Positions 26,437-34,670 of a stretch of 64,000 nucleotides of DNA are shown here, in pieces. How positions within the stretch are numbered: the stretch's first letter is position 1; every line of letters starts with the position of its first letter. Under the pieces are notes generated by a model. The model ran no database searches, was not told where the DNA came from, and saw only the letters and a list, made by a program, of their open reading frames with translations. Source of the stretch: Nocardia miyunensis NBRC 108239 (GTDB lineage: Bacteria > Actinomycetota > Actinomycetes > Mycobacteriales > Mycobacteriaceae); NCBI RefSeq assembly GCF_001613065.1, contig NZ_BDBQ01000046.1:1-64000 (forward strand), written 5' to 3'. The position numbers were made by a program, and so were the translations under genes.

Positions 26437-26559
26437 ATGTTCGAACATTTGTTCGATACACTCACTGCGCAACAGCTCCCGGAGCAACTACGACGGGCGT
26501 TCCACACCACACCCGGGCGCAGCGACCCGCTGGTCCCGCAGAACTTGTCGTACCCCTAG
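26437..26559 (+). pseudogene. small ORF at the LexA box; possible DUF222/HNH gene remnant
   Basis: A 40-residue reading frame begins at the LexA box and starts MFEHLFDTLTAQQLPEQL. SOS boxes next to the start codon, encoding an MF(E/D) opening, are a pattern I associate with actinobacterial DUF222/HNH endonuclease (13E12-repeat) genes. Here the frame ends after 40 codons and the HNH part is absent. It may be the scar of such a gene or simply a short peptide; no ribosome site is visible. Confidence 0.4.
26441..26456. promoter_or_regulatory. LexA (SOS) box
   Basis: TCGAACATTTGTTCGA matches the mycobacterial LexA operator TCGAAC-N4-GTTCGA at every defined position. It lies about 176 bases upstream of the unknown gene at 26633, and the start codon of a small ORF (26437) immediately precedes it. 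The site suggests DNA-damage control of whatever is transcribed rightward from here. Confidence 0.8.
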
Positions 26560-26632
26560 GGCACAATAGCCGTATCGGACGCCGATCAGGTTGCACCGCA
26601 AAGTAATCCGCAACCCTAGGAAAGGCGTGTCC

Positions 26633-27163
26633 ATGTCCGAGCTCCGCTCGTCGACGTCCGATCACAGTGCCGAGGGCCGATTGGTCGCCGAGGCACAGCG
26701 GCATCGGGAGCTGCTGCGCAAACCCGTCGAGGACTACCGTCGGCGACTGGTCGTACACGCGCGGCATCTCCAGCCGATGCAGCGCTCACCCCTGCTCACC
26801 AGGGCCGAGGAGCGTATCGCGGACCTGATGATCGATCCGGTCCGTCATCGCGAGCTCGACCTCGACGCCTACCGGGCCGTGCGCGACGGCCTGCCGACGC
26901 GCTGGGATGCGCGCTGGCTGCGGTTCATCGCGCAGAGCGGCTCGCGGGAGATCTCGATCGGGCCGCACAGCGCCGAACGCCGGCTGGGCATCATCGCGCG
27001 GCTGGCCGCGCGAGATGTGGAGATCGAGCAGATCCTCACGGTCGCGTCGGTGGTGATCGCGCACCCCGCGGGCCCGGACGCGGCGGTCGTGCCGCCCGTC
27101 CGGGCGACCAGGCGCGCTGAGGCGCTCACCACCGCCGCGCAGCCGACGGGTACGCACGGGTGA
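26633..27163 (+). CDS. hypothetical protein (176 aa) downstream of a LexA box
   Basis: I do not recognise this 176-residue protein. It is soluble, very rich in Arg, and helical in the first half (GRLVAEAQRHRELLRKPVED), with a middle containing ERIADLMIDPVRHRELDLDA. The start at 26633 has AGGAAAGG eight bases upstream. It could be the SOS-regulated gene served by the LexA box at 26441, or that box may be a leftover. It is convergent with the yidC paralogue. Confidence 0.6.
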   Translation: MSELRSSTSDHSAEGRLVAEAQRHRELLRKPVEDYRRRLVVHARHLQPMQRSPLLTRAEERIADLMIDPVRHRELDLDAYRAVRDGLPTRWDARWLRFIAQSGSREISIGPHSAERRLGIIARLAARDVEIEQILTVASVVIAHPAGPDAAVVPPVRATRRAEALTTAAQPTGTHG

Positions 27164-27184
27164 GGTGCGGCCCCGCGCCGCACC
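27164..27184. terminator. bidirectional hairpin terminator
   Basis: An 8-bp stem GGTGCGGC / GCCGCACC with a five-base loop lies directly between the convergent unknown gene and yidC paralogue. It is GC-rich without a T-run. Confidence 0.6.
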
Positions 27185-27189
27185 GGATC

Positions 27190-28038
27190 TCAGCCGTCGG
27201 ACAGCTCGGCGGTTCGGACCTGCGGCTCGTCGTCGATCGGGCCGAATCGCTTGTGCACGAAGTATTGCTGCACGAAAGTCCAGGTGTTGCTGGTGGCGAA
27301 GTACACCAGCACGCCGACGGGCATGATCAGCCCGGCCGCGAGGGTGCCCAGCGGGAACAGCCACATGGTCATGAAGTTGATCAGCCGGGTCTGGGTGTTC
27401 ATCTCGGTCTGCCGGATCACCGAGGCGCGGGCGGTGAAATGCGTGGCCACCGCGCCGATCACGACCATCGGGATCGCCACCGCGGCGACCGAGCCCCAGG
27501 CCGATCCCGACGTCAGCAGGGTCGCGGTCAGCGGCGCGGTGAACAGCTTGGCGTGCAGGAACGATTGCACCTGTGCGACGGAGAAGAAGTAGTTCGATGT
27601 CACCGTGGCCTGCGCCGCGGAGGCGCGCACCGGATGCCACAGCAGGCGCACGATCGATCCGGATCCGGTGCGGCCGAACGAACTCAGCACATGCAGCAGA
27701 CCCACGAAGATGACCAGTTGCACGATCACCGGCAGGCAGCCGCTGAACACGTTGAACTGGTGCTGCTGCTGCAAAGTGCGCATCTCGGCCGCGAGACGCT
27801 CCTTGTCGTCGGCGTGCCGTTGCTGCAACTCCTTCATCTTGGGCCGCAGCACGGACATCGTGCGCTGGAACCGGACCTGCGCCACGAACGGCTTGTACAG
27901 CGCGGCGCGCAGGGTGAGCACCAGGAACATGATCGCCAGTGCCCAGGCCAGGCCGCTGGCCGCGCCGAGGAGAGCGGCAAATCCGGTGTGCCACAACCAC
28001 AACACGCCGGACAGGGGGTAGTACACGAAATCGAGCAT
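27190..28038 (-). CDS. yidC: YidC/Oxa1-family membrane insertase (paralogue)
   Basis: A 282-residue membrane protein insertase. It has an N-terminal helix, LRAALYKPFVAQVRFQRTM leading into a cytoplasmic coiled hairpin (LRPKMKELQQRHADDKERL), then CLPVIVQLVIFVGLLHVL and two further helix pairs, as in YidC2/Oxa1. The start at 28038 (MLDFVYYPL) has GAGGTG upstream. The housekeeping yidC of actinobacteria lies next to rnpA/rpmH near oriC; none of those genes is here, so this is likely a second copy for special clients. A small membrane protein gene lies upstream in the same direction. Confidence 0.9.
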   Translation of the reverse strand: MLDFVYYPLSGVLWLWHTGFAALLGAASGLAWALAIMFLVLTLRAALYKPFVAQVRFQRTMSVLRPKMKELQQRHADDKERLAAEMRTLQQQHQFNVFSGCLPVIVQLVIFVGLLHVLSSFGRTGSGSIVRLLWHPVRASAAQATVTSNYFFSVAQVQSFLHAKLFTAPLTATLLTSGSAWGSVAAVAIPMVVIGAVATHFTARASVIRQTEMNTQTRLINFMTMWLFPLGTLAAGLIMPVGVLVYFATSNTWTFVQQYFVHKRFGPIDDEPQVRTAELSDG

Positions 28039-28122
28039 GGGCAAACACCTCACTGCGAGGTACCCGCGAACGGGCCTGTGGTGAACAGGGTCGGCGAAGA
28101 GGCCGACCGCGCCGCGGCGCGG

Positions 28123-28419
28123 TCAGCCGCCGTGTCCCGGCGCCCTGGGCCGCACCCGGCCCGCTGTGTCCGGATTGCTCTGCCGCAGGAACGATCCGCG
28201 CCGCCGTCGCTGCGCCGACACCGGCGGACCGGTGCTGACGACGACCGGCAGCAACCGCACCCGAGTGGAATGCGCCGCCACTACGGCCAATGCCACCATG
28301 GCCGCGGTGCCCAGGGCCAGCAGGGAATTCGACTCACCCGCCGGTAACAGCAGCGCAGCCCACACGGAAACGATGAACGCGCACACCATCGGTGCCGTCG
28401 ATCGCATCACCATGCCCAT
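28123..28419 (-). CDS. small membrane protein, possible DUF6412
   Basis: About 98 residues with two hydrophobic helices in the first half (APMVCAFIVSVWAALLLP; LLALGTAAMVALAVVAA) and a basic C-terminus containing RQSNPDTAGRVRPRAPG. That tail resembles the one I associate with DUF6412 proteins, which often sit beside a second YidC in actinomycetes. Start uncertain (28419 or 28446). It precedes the yidC paralogue by 84 bases and may act with it. Confidence 0.6.
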   Translation of the reverse strand: MGMVMRSTAPMVCAFIVSVWAALLLPAGESNSLLALGTAAMVALAVVAAHSTRVRLLPVVVSTGPPVSAQRRRRGSFLRQSNPDTAGRVRPRAPGHGG

Positions 28420-28732
28420 CAGCGTACCGCCCACGCGAACCCGCACTTACCAGGGTTCCCGGCGCGTTGACCGGCCCATCCACCCCGACCCACCGCCGAT
28501 GCCGCTGCCCGCGAGCAAATCCGGCGCACCCCGAGCGAACCCACGGGCCGATCGATGCCGGTGCTCGGCAACTCCTCGTCGTGTGCCGCTCGGCCATTCC
28601 ACCGCCGATACCTCTGCCCCCATTCGGACGAGCCGAGAGTCCGCCGGGTCGCATTCCCATAAATTGCCCTCACTGCCGGGCGATCGGGACGTATATCCTG
28701 GTCGCCCAGTCTGTGGGGAGGAGAGGACGCTG

Positions 28733-29617
28733 ATGGCCGGCGAATTGGTTACGGGTGAGTTGACCGTCGATGGGCGGGTGCGGACGTTCGGGGTGCGGGT
28801 GCCTCGGGCCGAGGGGGTGCCGCTGGTGTTGGCGTTGCACGGGAATGCCTCCGGGTTGCCGCCGGAGCAGCGGCGGCCGGGACTGATGATGGACGAGTGG
28901 ACCAGTTTCGGTGCGCGGGCGCAGGAATGGGAGATCGCCGTCGCCTATCCCGACGGGTGGGAACGGTGCTGGGCGGACGGGCGCGGAGTCACTCTCGCGG
29001 ACGAGGCCGGTATCGATGACGTGGCTTTCCTTCGTAGGCTGATCCACTGGTGCGCAGCGGAATTCGGCACACGGCCGGAATGGACCATCCCGGCGGGGAT
29101 TTCCAACGGTGGGTTCATGGCGCACCGGCTCGGTCTCGAACTGAGCGATCTGGTGCCCGCATTCGGCGCCGTCGCCGGGGGGCTGCCGGTCGCGCTGGAG
29201 GGGATCGACCCCACGCACGCGGTATCGGCTCTGCTGATCAACGGGACGGCCGACGAGGCGGTGCCGATCACCGGCGGTTATTCCCGGCGTCGTGGACCCG
29301 ATGGCGAATTGCGTGGCCGCACACTGGGTTTGGCCGAGTCTGCCGCGTGGTGGCAGGGCGTCGACCGGTGCTCGGGTGTGGGCGCGACCGTCGTCACCGA
29401 CGGGTCGAGCAGGCAGACCGTAACAGGCGGTGTCGGTGGCAGCCGGGTCGCGGCGTGGACGGTGTTCGGCGGCGGGCACACCTGGCCGGGCAAACCGACT
29501 CCGCCGGAATGGGACAATGGCCCGAATACCGTGACATCCACCGAATTCGATGCCGCCGAGGAGATCCACCGATTCGCGCGGGCAGCACTCGTCCCGGCCG
29601 ACGCGCGAAAACTCTGA
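28733..29617 (+). CDS. PHB-depolymerase-like esterase (alpha/beta hydrolase)
   Basis: A 294-residue alpha/beta hydrolase of the polyhydroxybutyrate depolymerase/LpqC family. The opening VPLVLALHGNASG gives the oxyanion hole, the nucleophile is the Ser in GISNGGFMA, the Asp lies in INGTADEAVPI and the His in GGGHTWPG. The start at 28733 has GGGGAGGAGAGG upstream. No signal peptide or lipobox is visible, so unlike LpqC it appears cytoplasmic. It stands alone; the ester substrate is unknown. Confidence 0.88.
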   Translation: MAGELVTGELTVDGRVRTFGVRVPRAEGVPLVLALHGNASGLPPEQRRPGLMMDEWTSFGARAQEWEIAVAYPDGWERCWADGRGVTLADEAGIDDVAFLRRLIHWCAAEFGTRPEWTIPAGISNGGFMAHRLGLELSDLVPAFGAVAGGLPVALEGIDPTHAVSALLINGTADEAVPITGGYSRRRGPDGELRGRTLGLAESAAWWQGVDRCSGVGATVVTDGSSRQTVTGGVGGSRVAAWTVFGGGHTWPGKPTPPEWDNGPNTVTSTEFDAAEEIHRFARAALVPADARKL

Positions 29618-29766
29618 AGTCCCACGCCCGAATCGACGGACCTGCGACCCGAAGGCGCTGCGACACATCCGGCTTCGACGACTGCCGGGTCACCCTCTCG
29701 GCGCGCACGGCGCGCGCACCAGGGCGCACGATGCGGCCCACCGGAATCGACGACGAGGTGACTCGA

Positions 29767-30405
29767 CTATGTCCGACGGCCGATGAGCAGGTGCCCGGGC
29801 AGCGGCTTGCGTTCGAGGGCACGATGTTCGACGGTGAGGCCGACGCCTTCGAGGGCCTCGGTCAGCTCCGCGACCGAACGCAGCCGGAATCCGTGCGCGG
29901 TGAACGGCAGGGAGGCCATCGCGTCGGGATCGCCGATACCGATCACCACACGCCCCTTCGGCCGCAGCACCCGCGCCAATTCCGCGCAGGCCCGGTCGAG
30001 TTCGGCGACGAAATAGACCGTGTTCACGGTGATCACCGCGTCCAGGCTCGCATCGGCGAGCGGCAGTTCGGTGAGCGAGCCCTCCAGCACCCGCAACCGC
30101 CCCGTGCCGATCTCACGCGTGAACCGAGACCTGGCCCGCGCCGACATATCCCGCGAAAGCTCCACACCGTGCACGGTGCCCTCCGCGCCGACCCGGTCCA
30201 GCAGCAGCGAAAGTCCCACGCCGCCACCGAATCCGATATCGGCCGCCGCCTGCCCCGACGCGACCTCCGCACCGCCGACGCTCTCCTCGATGACGAAACG
30301 ATTCGTCCGGTCGAGGATCCGCCCCACTCCCTTGCCCAGCAGCCCGCTCGGATGCCCGAGCTGACCGGCGACGGTGGACATCACACGCGCGACAAGCGGA
30401 TTCAC
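29767..30405 (-). CDS. SAM-dependent methyltransferase
   Basis: A 212-residue class I methyltransferase with motif I as ADIGFGGGVGLSLLL, an acidic motif II (GVELSRD), and the post-motif LADASLDAVITVNTVYF, then RVLRPKGRVVIGIGD. The substrate is unknown. The GTG at 30405 overlaps the stop of the upstream DUF4184 gene as GTGA, a translational-coupling signature, so I prefer it to the in-frame start at 30429. It is the last gene of a DinB-DUF4184-methyltransferase operon. Confidence 0.82.
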   Translation of the reverse strand: MNPLVARVMSTVAGQLGHPSGLLGKGVGRILDRTNRFVIEESVGGAEVASGQAAADIGFGGGVGLSLLLDRVGAEGTVHGVELSRDMSARARSRFTREIGTGRLRVLEGSLTELPLADASLDAVITVNTVYFVAELDRACAELARVLRPKGRVVIGIGDPDAMASLPFTAHGFRLRSVAELTEALEGVGLTVEHRALERKPLPGHLLIGRRT

Positions 30406-31175
30406 GCCACGGATGCTACCCCCGGACACGTCGCCAGGCCCGAACGCGTCACCACCGCACCCGCCACCAGCGAGATCGCCACGATGTACAGCAACCGCAC
30501 ACCCAGTACGAACGGCTGAAACGCCAAGGGCATCAACGAAATCGATATCAGGCCCAGCACGGCGACCGACCCCGCGGTCAGCCAGAACCGCCGCGGCATA
30601 CGCGTGACAGCCCGCGGCTCACCGTGCCAGATCCGCACCAGACCGCGCCGCCCGACGTAGTAGAACACCCCGATCGCGAGCACCGCACCGCCCATGGTCG
30701 ACGCCTGTTGCAGCAGATACCACCATGGCCTGCCGAACAATCCCGTATGAAACAGCACGGGAAATCGCGCGACCGCCCAACCGTGCCCACCCGCCGGATC
30801 ATGGGTGAACCCGTCCCAGAAGATATGCGTGATCGCCCCGGCCAGAATCGAATACACCGTGACGTGCCACCGATACCGCACGTCACCGAGTACGCCGTAG
30901 GCAGGCAGATCGAATCCCCCGAGCTGCGGCAGATGCGCCGCGATCGACGGCGCACTCCACCGAATCATCCACGTCCCCACGATCCCCACCGGCAGACACC
31001 ACCACAGCAGCGCCGCCACGGCATGGGTCTCCGGCATCGAGAAGAACCCCGCCACCGGATACGACGCATCCGGCGCCGCCGACCCCACCACCAACGCGAC
31101 CCCGTCCCACCGCCGCGGCCACCGCGTCTTCAGCGGAAGCACGGCCAGCGAATGCGATGGAAACGTGAGCGGCAT
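30402..31175 (-). CDS. DUF4184 membrane protein
   Basis: A 257-residue membrane protein of the DUF4184 family, with the typical N-terminus MPLTFPSHSLAVLPLK followed by GSAAPDASY, and about six helices. The HVTVYSILAGAITHIFWDGFTH segment resembles the metal-ligand layout of YdjM-type membrane hydrolases, so a membrane-embedded hydrolase is possible. Function unknown. It lies 17 bases after the DinB gene and overlaps the methyltransferase start by four bases. Confidence 0.8.
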   Translation of the reverse strand: MPLTFPSHSLAVLPLKTRWPRRWDGVALVVGSAAPDASYPVAGFFSMPETHAVAALLWWCLPVGIVGTWMIRWSAPSIAAHLPQLGGFDLPAYGVLGDVRYRWHVTVYSILAGAITHIFWDGFTHDPAGGHGWAVARFPVLFHTGLFGRPWWYLLQQASTMGGAVLAIGVFYYVGRRGLVRIWHGEPRAVTRMPRRFWLTAGSVAVLGLISISLMPLAFQPFVLGVRLLYIVAISLVAGAVVTRSGLATCPGVASVA

Positions 31176-31192
31176 CGACGGAGTGTATCGAC

Positions 31193-31702
31193 CTAGCGAC
31201 TCGCGTCCGCGTCCAGAATTTGTTCGCGAAGGATGTCGGCATGACCGCAGTGTTGCGCCAGTTCCCGAAGAACCTGCAGGTACACCCACCGCAGTGGCAA
31301 CGGCCCGCGGCGGTTGCCGGGCAGGATGTCGTCCAGGCCGAGTTCGGCGGCGACGTGGCGAGATTCCCGGCAGGCTTGCCGATGGGCAAGCGATACGGTC
31401 TCGATCGTGTCCTGCTCGGTGAGCACGAAGGACTCGTCGGGTGTGTTCGGGATGCCGATCTCGGCACGCGACCGGCCGGTCACCGCCTCGTCGAACCACA
31501 CCTTCTCGACGAAGGCGGCATGTTTGACGAGCCCGAGCAGGGTCGTGCGCGACGAAACCAGCGAGCGACGAGCCTGCTCCTCGGTGAACCCGTCCAGGGA
31601 CCGGCGCAGGCCCTCCCGATGCTGATCGATGAATGTTTCGAACTGTGTCTTCAGCAGATCGTCGATGACGGATTCCGCACTGGCTGTCTCGGTGTCGTTC
31701 AT
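31193..31702 (-). CDS. DinB/DUF664-family protein
   Basis: A 169-residue four-helix protein of the DinB-like/DUF664 group. His residues of the probable metal site appear as LLGLVKHAAFVEKVWF, then RHVAAELG and LRELAQHCGHADILRE. Mycothiol-dependent transferases and thiol S-transferases use this fold. It is the first gene of the operon with DUF4184 and methyltransferase genes, and is divergent from the second VIT gene 61 bases away. Confidence 0.85.
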   Translation of the reverse strand: MNDTETASAESVIDDLLKTQFETFIDQHREGLRRSLDGFTEEQARRSLVSSRTTLLGLVKHAAFVEKVWFDEAVTGRSRAEIGIPNTPDESFVLTEQDTIETVSLAHRQACRESRHVAAELGLDDILPGNRRGPLPLRWVYLQVLRELAQHCGHADILREQILDADASR

Positions 31703-31763
31703 CGGGCGAGTATCCCCGGGACGCCTCCACCTCGGCGGGCCGCACACCCGTAGGGTACTGTTC

Positions 31764-32498
31764 GTGGACAGGACGGCCGAGGGCTCCGGAGACCGGGCGC
31801 ATCCGCACGAACCGCACGGCAACGGGCTCGCCTCACGGCTGAACTGGTTGCGGGCCGGGGTGCTGGGCGCCAACGACGGCATCGTGTCGACCGCGGGTCT
31901 GGTCGTGGGCGTCGCGGCGACGACCAACGCGGCCGCGGCGATTCTGACCGCGGGTATCGCCGGGCTCACCGCGGGCGCGATCTCCATGGCAGCGGGCGAG
32001 TACATCTCGGTGAGCACGCAGCGCGATTCCGAACGGGCCCAACTGTCCAAGGAGCGCAGGGAACTGGCCGAGGAACCCGATTACGAACTCGACGAACTGG
32101 CACAGATCTACGAGGGCAAGGGACTGTCCCCGGACACCGCCCGCCTGGTCGCCGCGGAGCTCACCGCCCACGACGCCTTCACCGCCCATGCCGAGGCGGA
32201 ACTGGGCCTGGACCCCACCGAACTGACCAATCCCTGGCAGGCGGCGATCTCCTCGGCGATCTCGTTCACCCTGGGCGCGATTCTGCCGATCCTGGCGATC
32301 CTGCTGCCGCCGGTGTCGTGGCGGATCCCGGTGACCTTCGCGGCCGTGCTGATCGCCCTGGGCCTGACCGGTTCGGTCAGCGCCCGCCTCGGCGGCAGCA
32401 ATCCGCGTCGCGCGGTCCTGCGCGTCGTCATCGGCGGCGCGGTCGCCATGGCGGTGACTTACGGCATCGGGCAACTCGCGGACGTTTCCGGGCTCTGA
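31764..32498 (+). CDS. VIT1/CCC1-family membrane transporter (copy 2)
   Basis: A 244-residue VIT-family transporter very similar to the copy at 7677-8420: the same LNWLRAGVLGANDGIVS opening, SVSTQRDSERA, GKGLSPDTA, FTAHAEAELG and C-terminal three helices. Iron or manganese export is the usual role. The GTG start at 31764 gives an N-terminus with HPHEPHGNGLASR, where a His cluster is also present in copy 1. The copies differ in flanking genes, so the duplication is not a simple local repeat. Confidence 0.88.
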   Translation: MDRTAEGSGDRAHPHEPHGNGLASRLNWLRAGVLGANDGIVSTAGLVVGVAATTNAAAAILTAGIAGLTAGAISMAAGEYISVSTQRDSERAQLSKERRELAEEPDYELDELAQIYEGKGLSPDTARLVAAELTAHDAFTAHAEAELGLDPTELTNPWQAAISSAISFTLGAILPILAILLPPVSWRIPVTFAAVLIALGLTGSVSARLGGSNPRRAVLRVVIGGAVAMAVTYGIGQLADVSGL

Positions 32499-32508
32499 AC
32501 AGGCATTA

Positions 32509-33537
32509 TCAATCTTCGCTCAGCTGCCAGCGCGCGCCCGCGGCAGTCAGGAAATCCAGGAAATCCGCAGGGTCGACGGCCTGCGCCGGGGCCAGTGCGC
32601 CGGCGGGAGCGCCCACCTCGGCCAGGCGATGCACGGCTTCCACGGCGATGACCGCCGTAAGGCCGTACCCATCGGGTCCGGTCACCCAGCCGCGGCTCCG
32701 CCTGCCGTCCGCCCCGGTCACCTCGGCGAGCATCAGCCATCGCCCGTCGCGTCGCGCCTGCATCGGCACGACCTCGGGAACCATCTCGGCCGAGGCCTCG
32801 GTCAGTCCCGTGAACAATATCGCTACTTCAGCTCTGATCGCCCCTCGCACCCGTTCGGCCGCGACGTGGCGGGGAATCGTAACCACCCCGGGCAATCCGA
32901 AGGCGCACAGCGATGCGGGCTGGGTCTGGCCCGGCGCCTCGATCGGCTCGAACTCGCCGCCACCGTCCGGACGCCAGTCGCCGTCGGCGTATTCGAGCCT
33001 GTCGCTCCCGGCCACAGCGAGCATCGATCGGGCCGTTCCGCGCGAAACGCCGCCCGGCAGACGAAGGTCCGCGATCAGAACATCCCGGACGATCGGCACC
33101 CGCGCGGCGGCCAGATGCGCGATCAGATCTCCCGGAACGCCGTCGTCCGTCGCTCCGGGAACGATCGCGACCGCCGATTGCTTTGCCGCCGAATCGAATT
33201 GCTCGAACATCCGGTGGATGTGCCGCTGCTCACCGGAGGTGTCGACGTAGTGCCGTCCGGCCGCGATCGCCGCGCGGACCACCGGTTCGCCCCAGCGCGT
33301 GAACGGTCCCGCGCAATTCACAACCGCATCGCAATCGGCGAAAACCTCCGTCATTTCTCGTATTTCATCCAGTCCGGCGGCACGCACCTCCGCGTTCGGC
33401 GCCCCGGCTTCCTCGGCGGCCTTCCGCAACCGCCCGAGGTTCCGTCCCACCAGCACCGGTTCGAAACCCCGCCGCCGAGCCTCGCTCACCACCAGCGACC
33501 CGGTGAATCCGCTGGCCCCGTACACGGCAATCCTCAT
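32509..33537 (-). CDS. saccharopine-dehydrogenase-fold / trans-acting enoyl reductase-like protein
   Basis: A 342-residue protein with an N-terminal Rossmann fold (RIAVYGASGFTGSLV, 2-16), VNCAGPFTRWGEPVVRA, HYVDTSGE and the C-terminal domain seen in mycobacterial trans-acting enoyl reductases such as Rv2953. Those proteins reduce polyketide intermediates of phthiocerol lipids, but the family is broad and no polyketide synthase lies here. The ATG at 33537 starts the Rossmann motif directly. It is divergent from an AraC regulator. Confidence 0.8.
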   Translation of the reverse strand: MRIAVYGASGFTGSLVVSEARRRGFEPVLVGRNLGRLRKAAEEAGAPNAEVRAAGLDEIREMTEVFADCDAVVNCAGPFTRWGEPVVRAAIAAGRHYVDTSGEQRHIHRMFEQFDSAAKQSAVAIVPGATDDGVPGDLIAHLAAARVPIVRDVLIADLRLPGGVSRGTARSMLAVAGSDRLEYADGDWRPDGGGEFEPIEAPGQTQPASLCAFGLPGVVTIPRHVAAERVRGAIRAEVAILFTGLTEASAEMVPEVVPMQARRDGRWLMLAEVTGADGRRSRGWVTGPDGYGLTAVIAVEAVHRLAEVGAPAGALAPAQAVDPADFLDFLTAAGARWQLSED

Positions 33538-33681
33538 CGCACACTCCTGGGTGATGATCCTGCGTCGACCGAATGCCGACATCACGACCCTAGGAACATC
33601 GAGAAGGATGATCCATGCCGGAAAAGCCGAAGAAGATGTCCAATCATCCGACACACACGCATATCGCAGTACTCTGGGACG

Positions 33682-34572
33682 GTGGACGTACTCAGCGACG
33701 CGATCGCTGCCATGCGCATCGGACAGCCTCATTCCAACCGCACCGAACTGCGCGCGCCCTGGGGCATCCGCTTCCCGGCACAGCGCGGCGCCGGCTTCCA
33801 CGTCGTCCTGCAGGGCGCGTGCTGGCTGATCCCGATGCAGGGCGATCCGATCCGCCTGGTGGTCGGCGACGTGGCCTTCATTCCGCGCGAACTCGGCCAC
33901 GCCATCGCCGATTCGCTCGACACCCCACTGCTCGATCCGGGCGACGCGGATGCCCCCTCCGTCGGCGAGCCGACCACCGTATTACTCTGCGGCGCATACC
34001 TTCTCGACCAGTCCAGAGCCCACCCTCTGCTGGCCGAACTCCCCGAGGTGGTACATCTGCCCGCGCGCGTGGGCCGCCACCAGACCCTGCGCGGAGCCAT
34101 CGATCTACTGGGCCGCGAACTCGATGCCGACCCGCTGCCCGGTGCGCCCGGCGTCCTACCACCCCTGCTCGAAGTGTTGCTGCTCTACATCCTGCGGGCC
34201 TGGCACGAGGAGCAATCCACCCGTGCGGACACCGGATGGGCGGCGGCCCTGCGTGATCCCGACCTCGCCCCCGCCCTGCAAGCGATGCATCACGACCCGG
34301 CCTCTCCCTGGACGGTACAGAGCCTGGGCAGGCTCGCAGGCCTGTCCAGATCGACCTTCGCGCAACGTTTCACCACGATGGTGGGTATGCCACCGCAAAC
34401 CTATCTGACCTGGTGGCGAATGACACTGGCGGCCAGGATGTTACGTGAGGCCGATGTACCACTGCGGACCGTCGCCACACGCGTCGGCTACGTCTCCGAA
34501 TACGCCTTCGCCAAGGCATTCAAACGCGAATTCGGCACGTCACCAGGTCATTATCGTTCCGCGACAGGGTGA
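33682..34572 (+). CDS. AraC-family regulator with cupin domain
   Basis: A 296-residue regulator: an N-terminal cupin_6 domain (GIRFPAQRGAGFHVVLQGACW, split as GIRFPAQRGAGFHV then VLQGACW) and a C-terminal AraC helix-turn-helix pair (VQSLGRLAGLSRSTFAQRF; RTVATRVGYVSEYAFAKAFK). The GTG start at 33682 (VDVLSDAIAAMRIG) is the family-typical opening. It is divergent from the enoyl-reductase-like gene, which it probably controls. Confidence 0.88.
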   Translation: MDVLSDAIAAMRIGQPHSNRTELRAPWGIRFPAQRGAGFHVVLQGACWLIPMQGDPIRLVVGDVAFIPRELGHAIADSLDTPLLDPGDADAPSVGEPTTVLLCGAYLLDQSRAHPLLAELPEVVHLPARVGRHQTLRGAIDLLGRELDADPLPGAPGVLPPLLEVLLLYILRAWHEEQSTRADTGWAAALRDPDLAPALQAMHHDPASPWTVQSLGRLAGLSRSTFAQRFTTMVGMPPQTYLTWWRMTLAARMLREADVPLRTVATRVGYVSEYAFAKAFKREFGTSPGHYRSATG

Positions 34573-34670
34573 TTCGAGATCGACTGCGCGAGCCGATGGC
34601 TCGTTCGGCAAGCGCCCAGTCCTCCGGAACATCGCCGATGCAGGCATACAATGCCGCCATCCGCGGTCTC

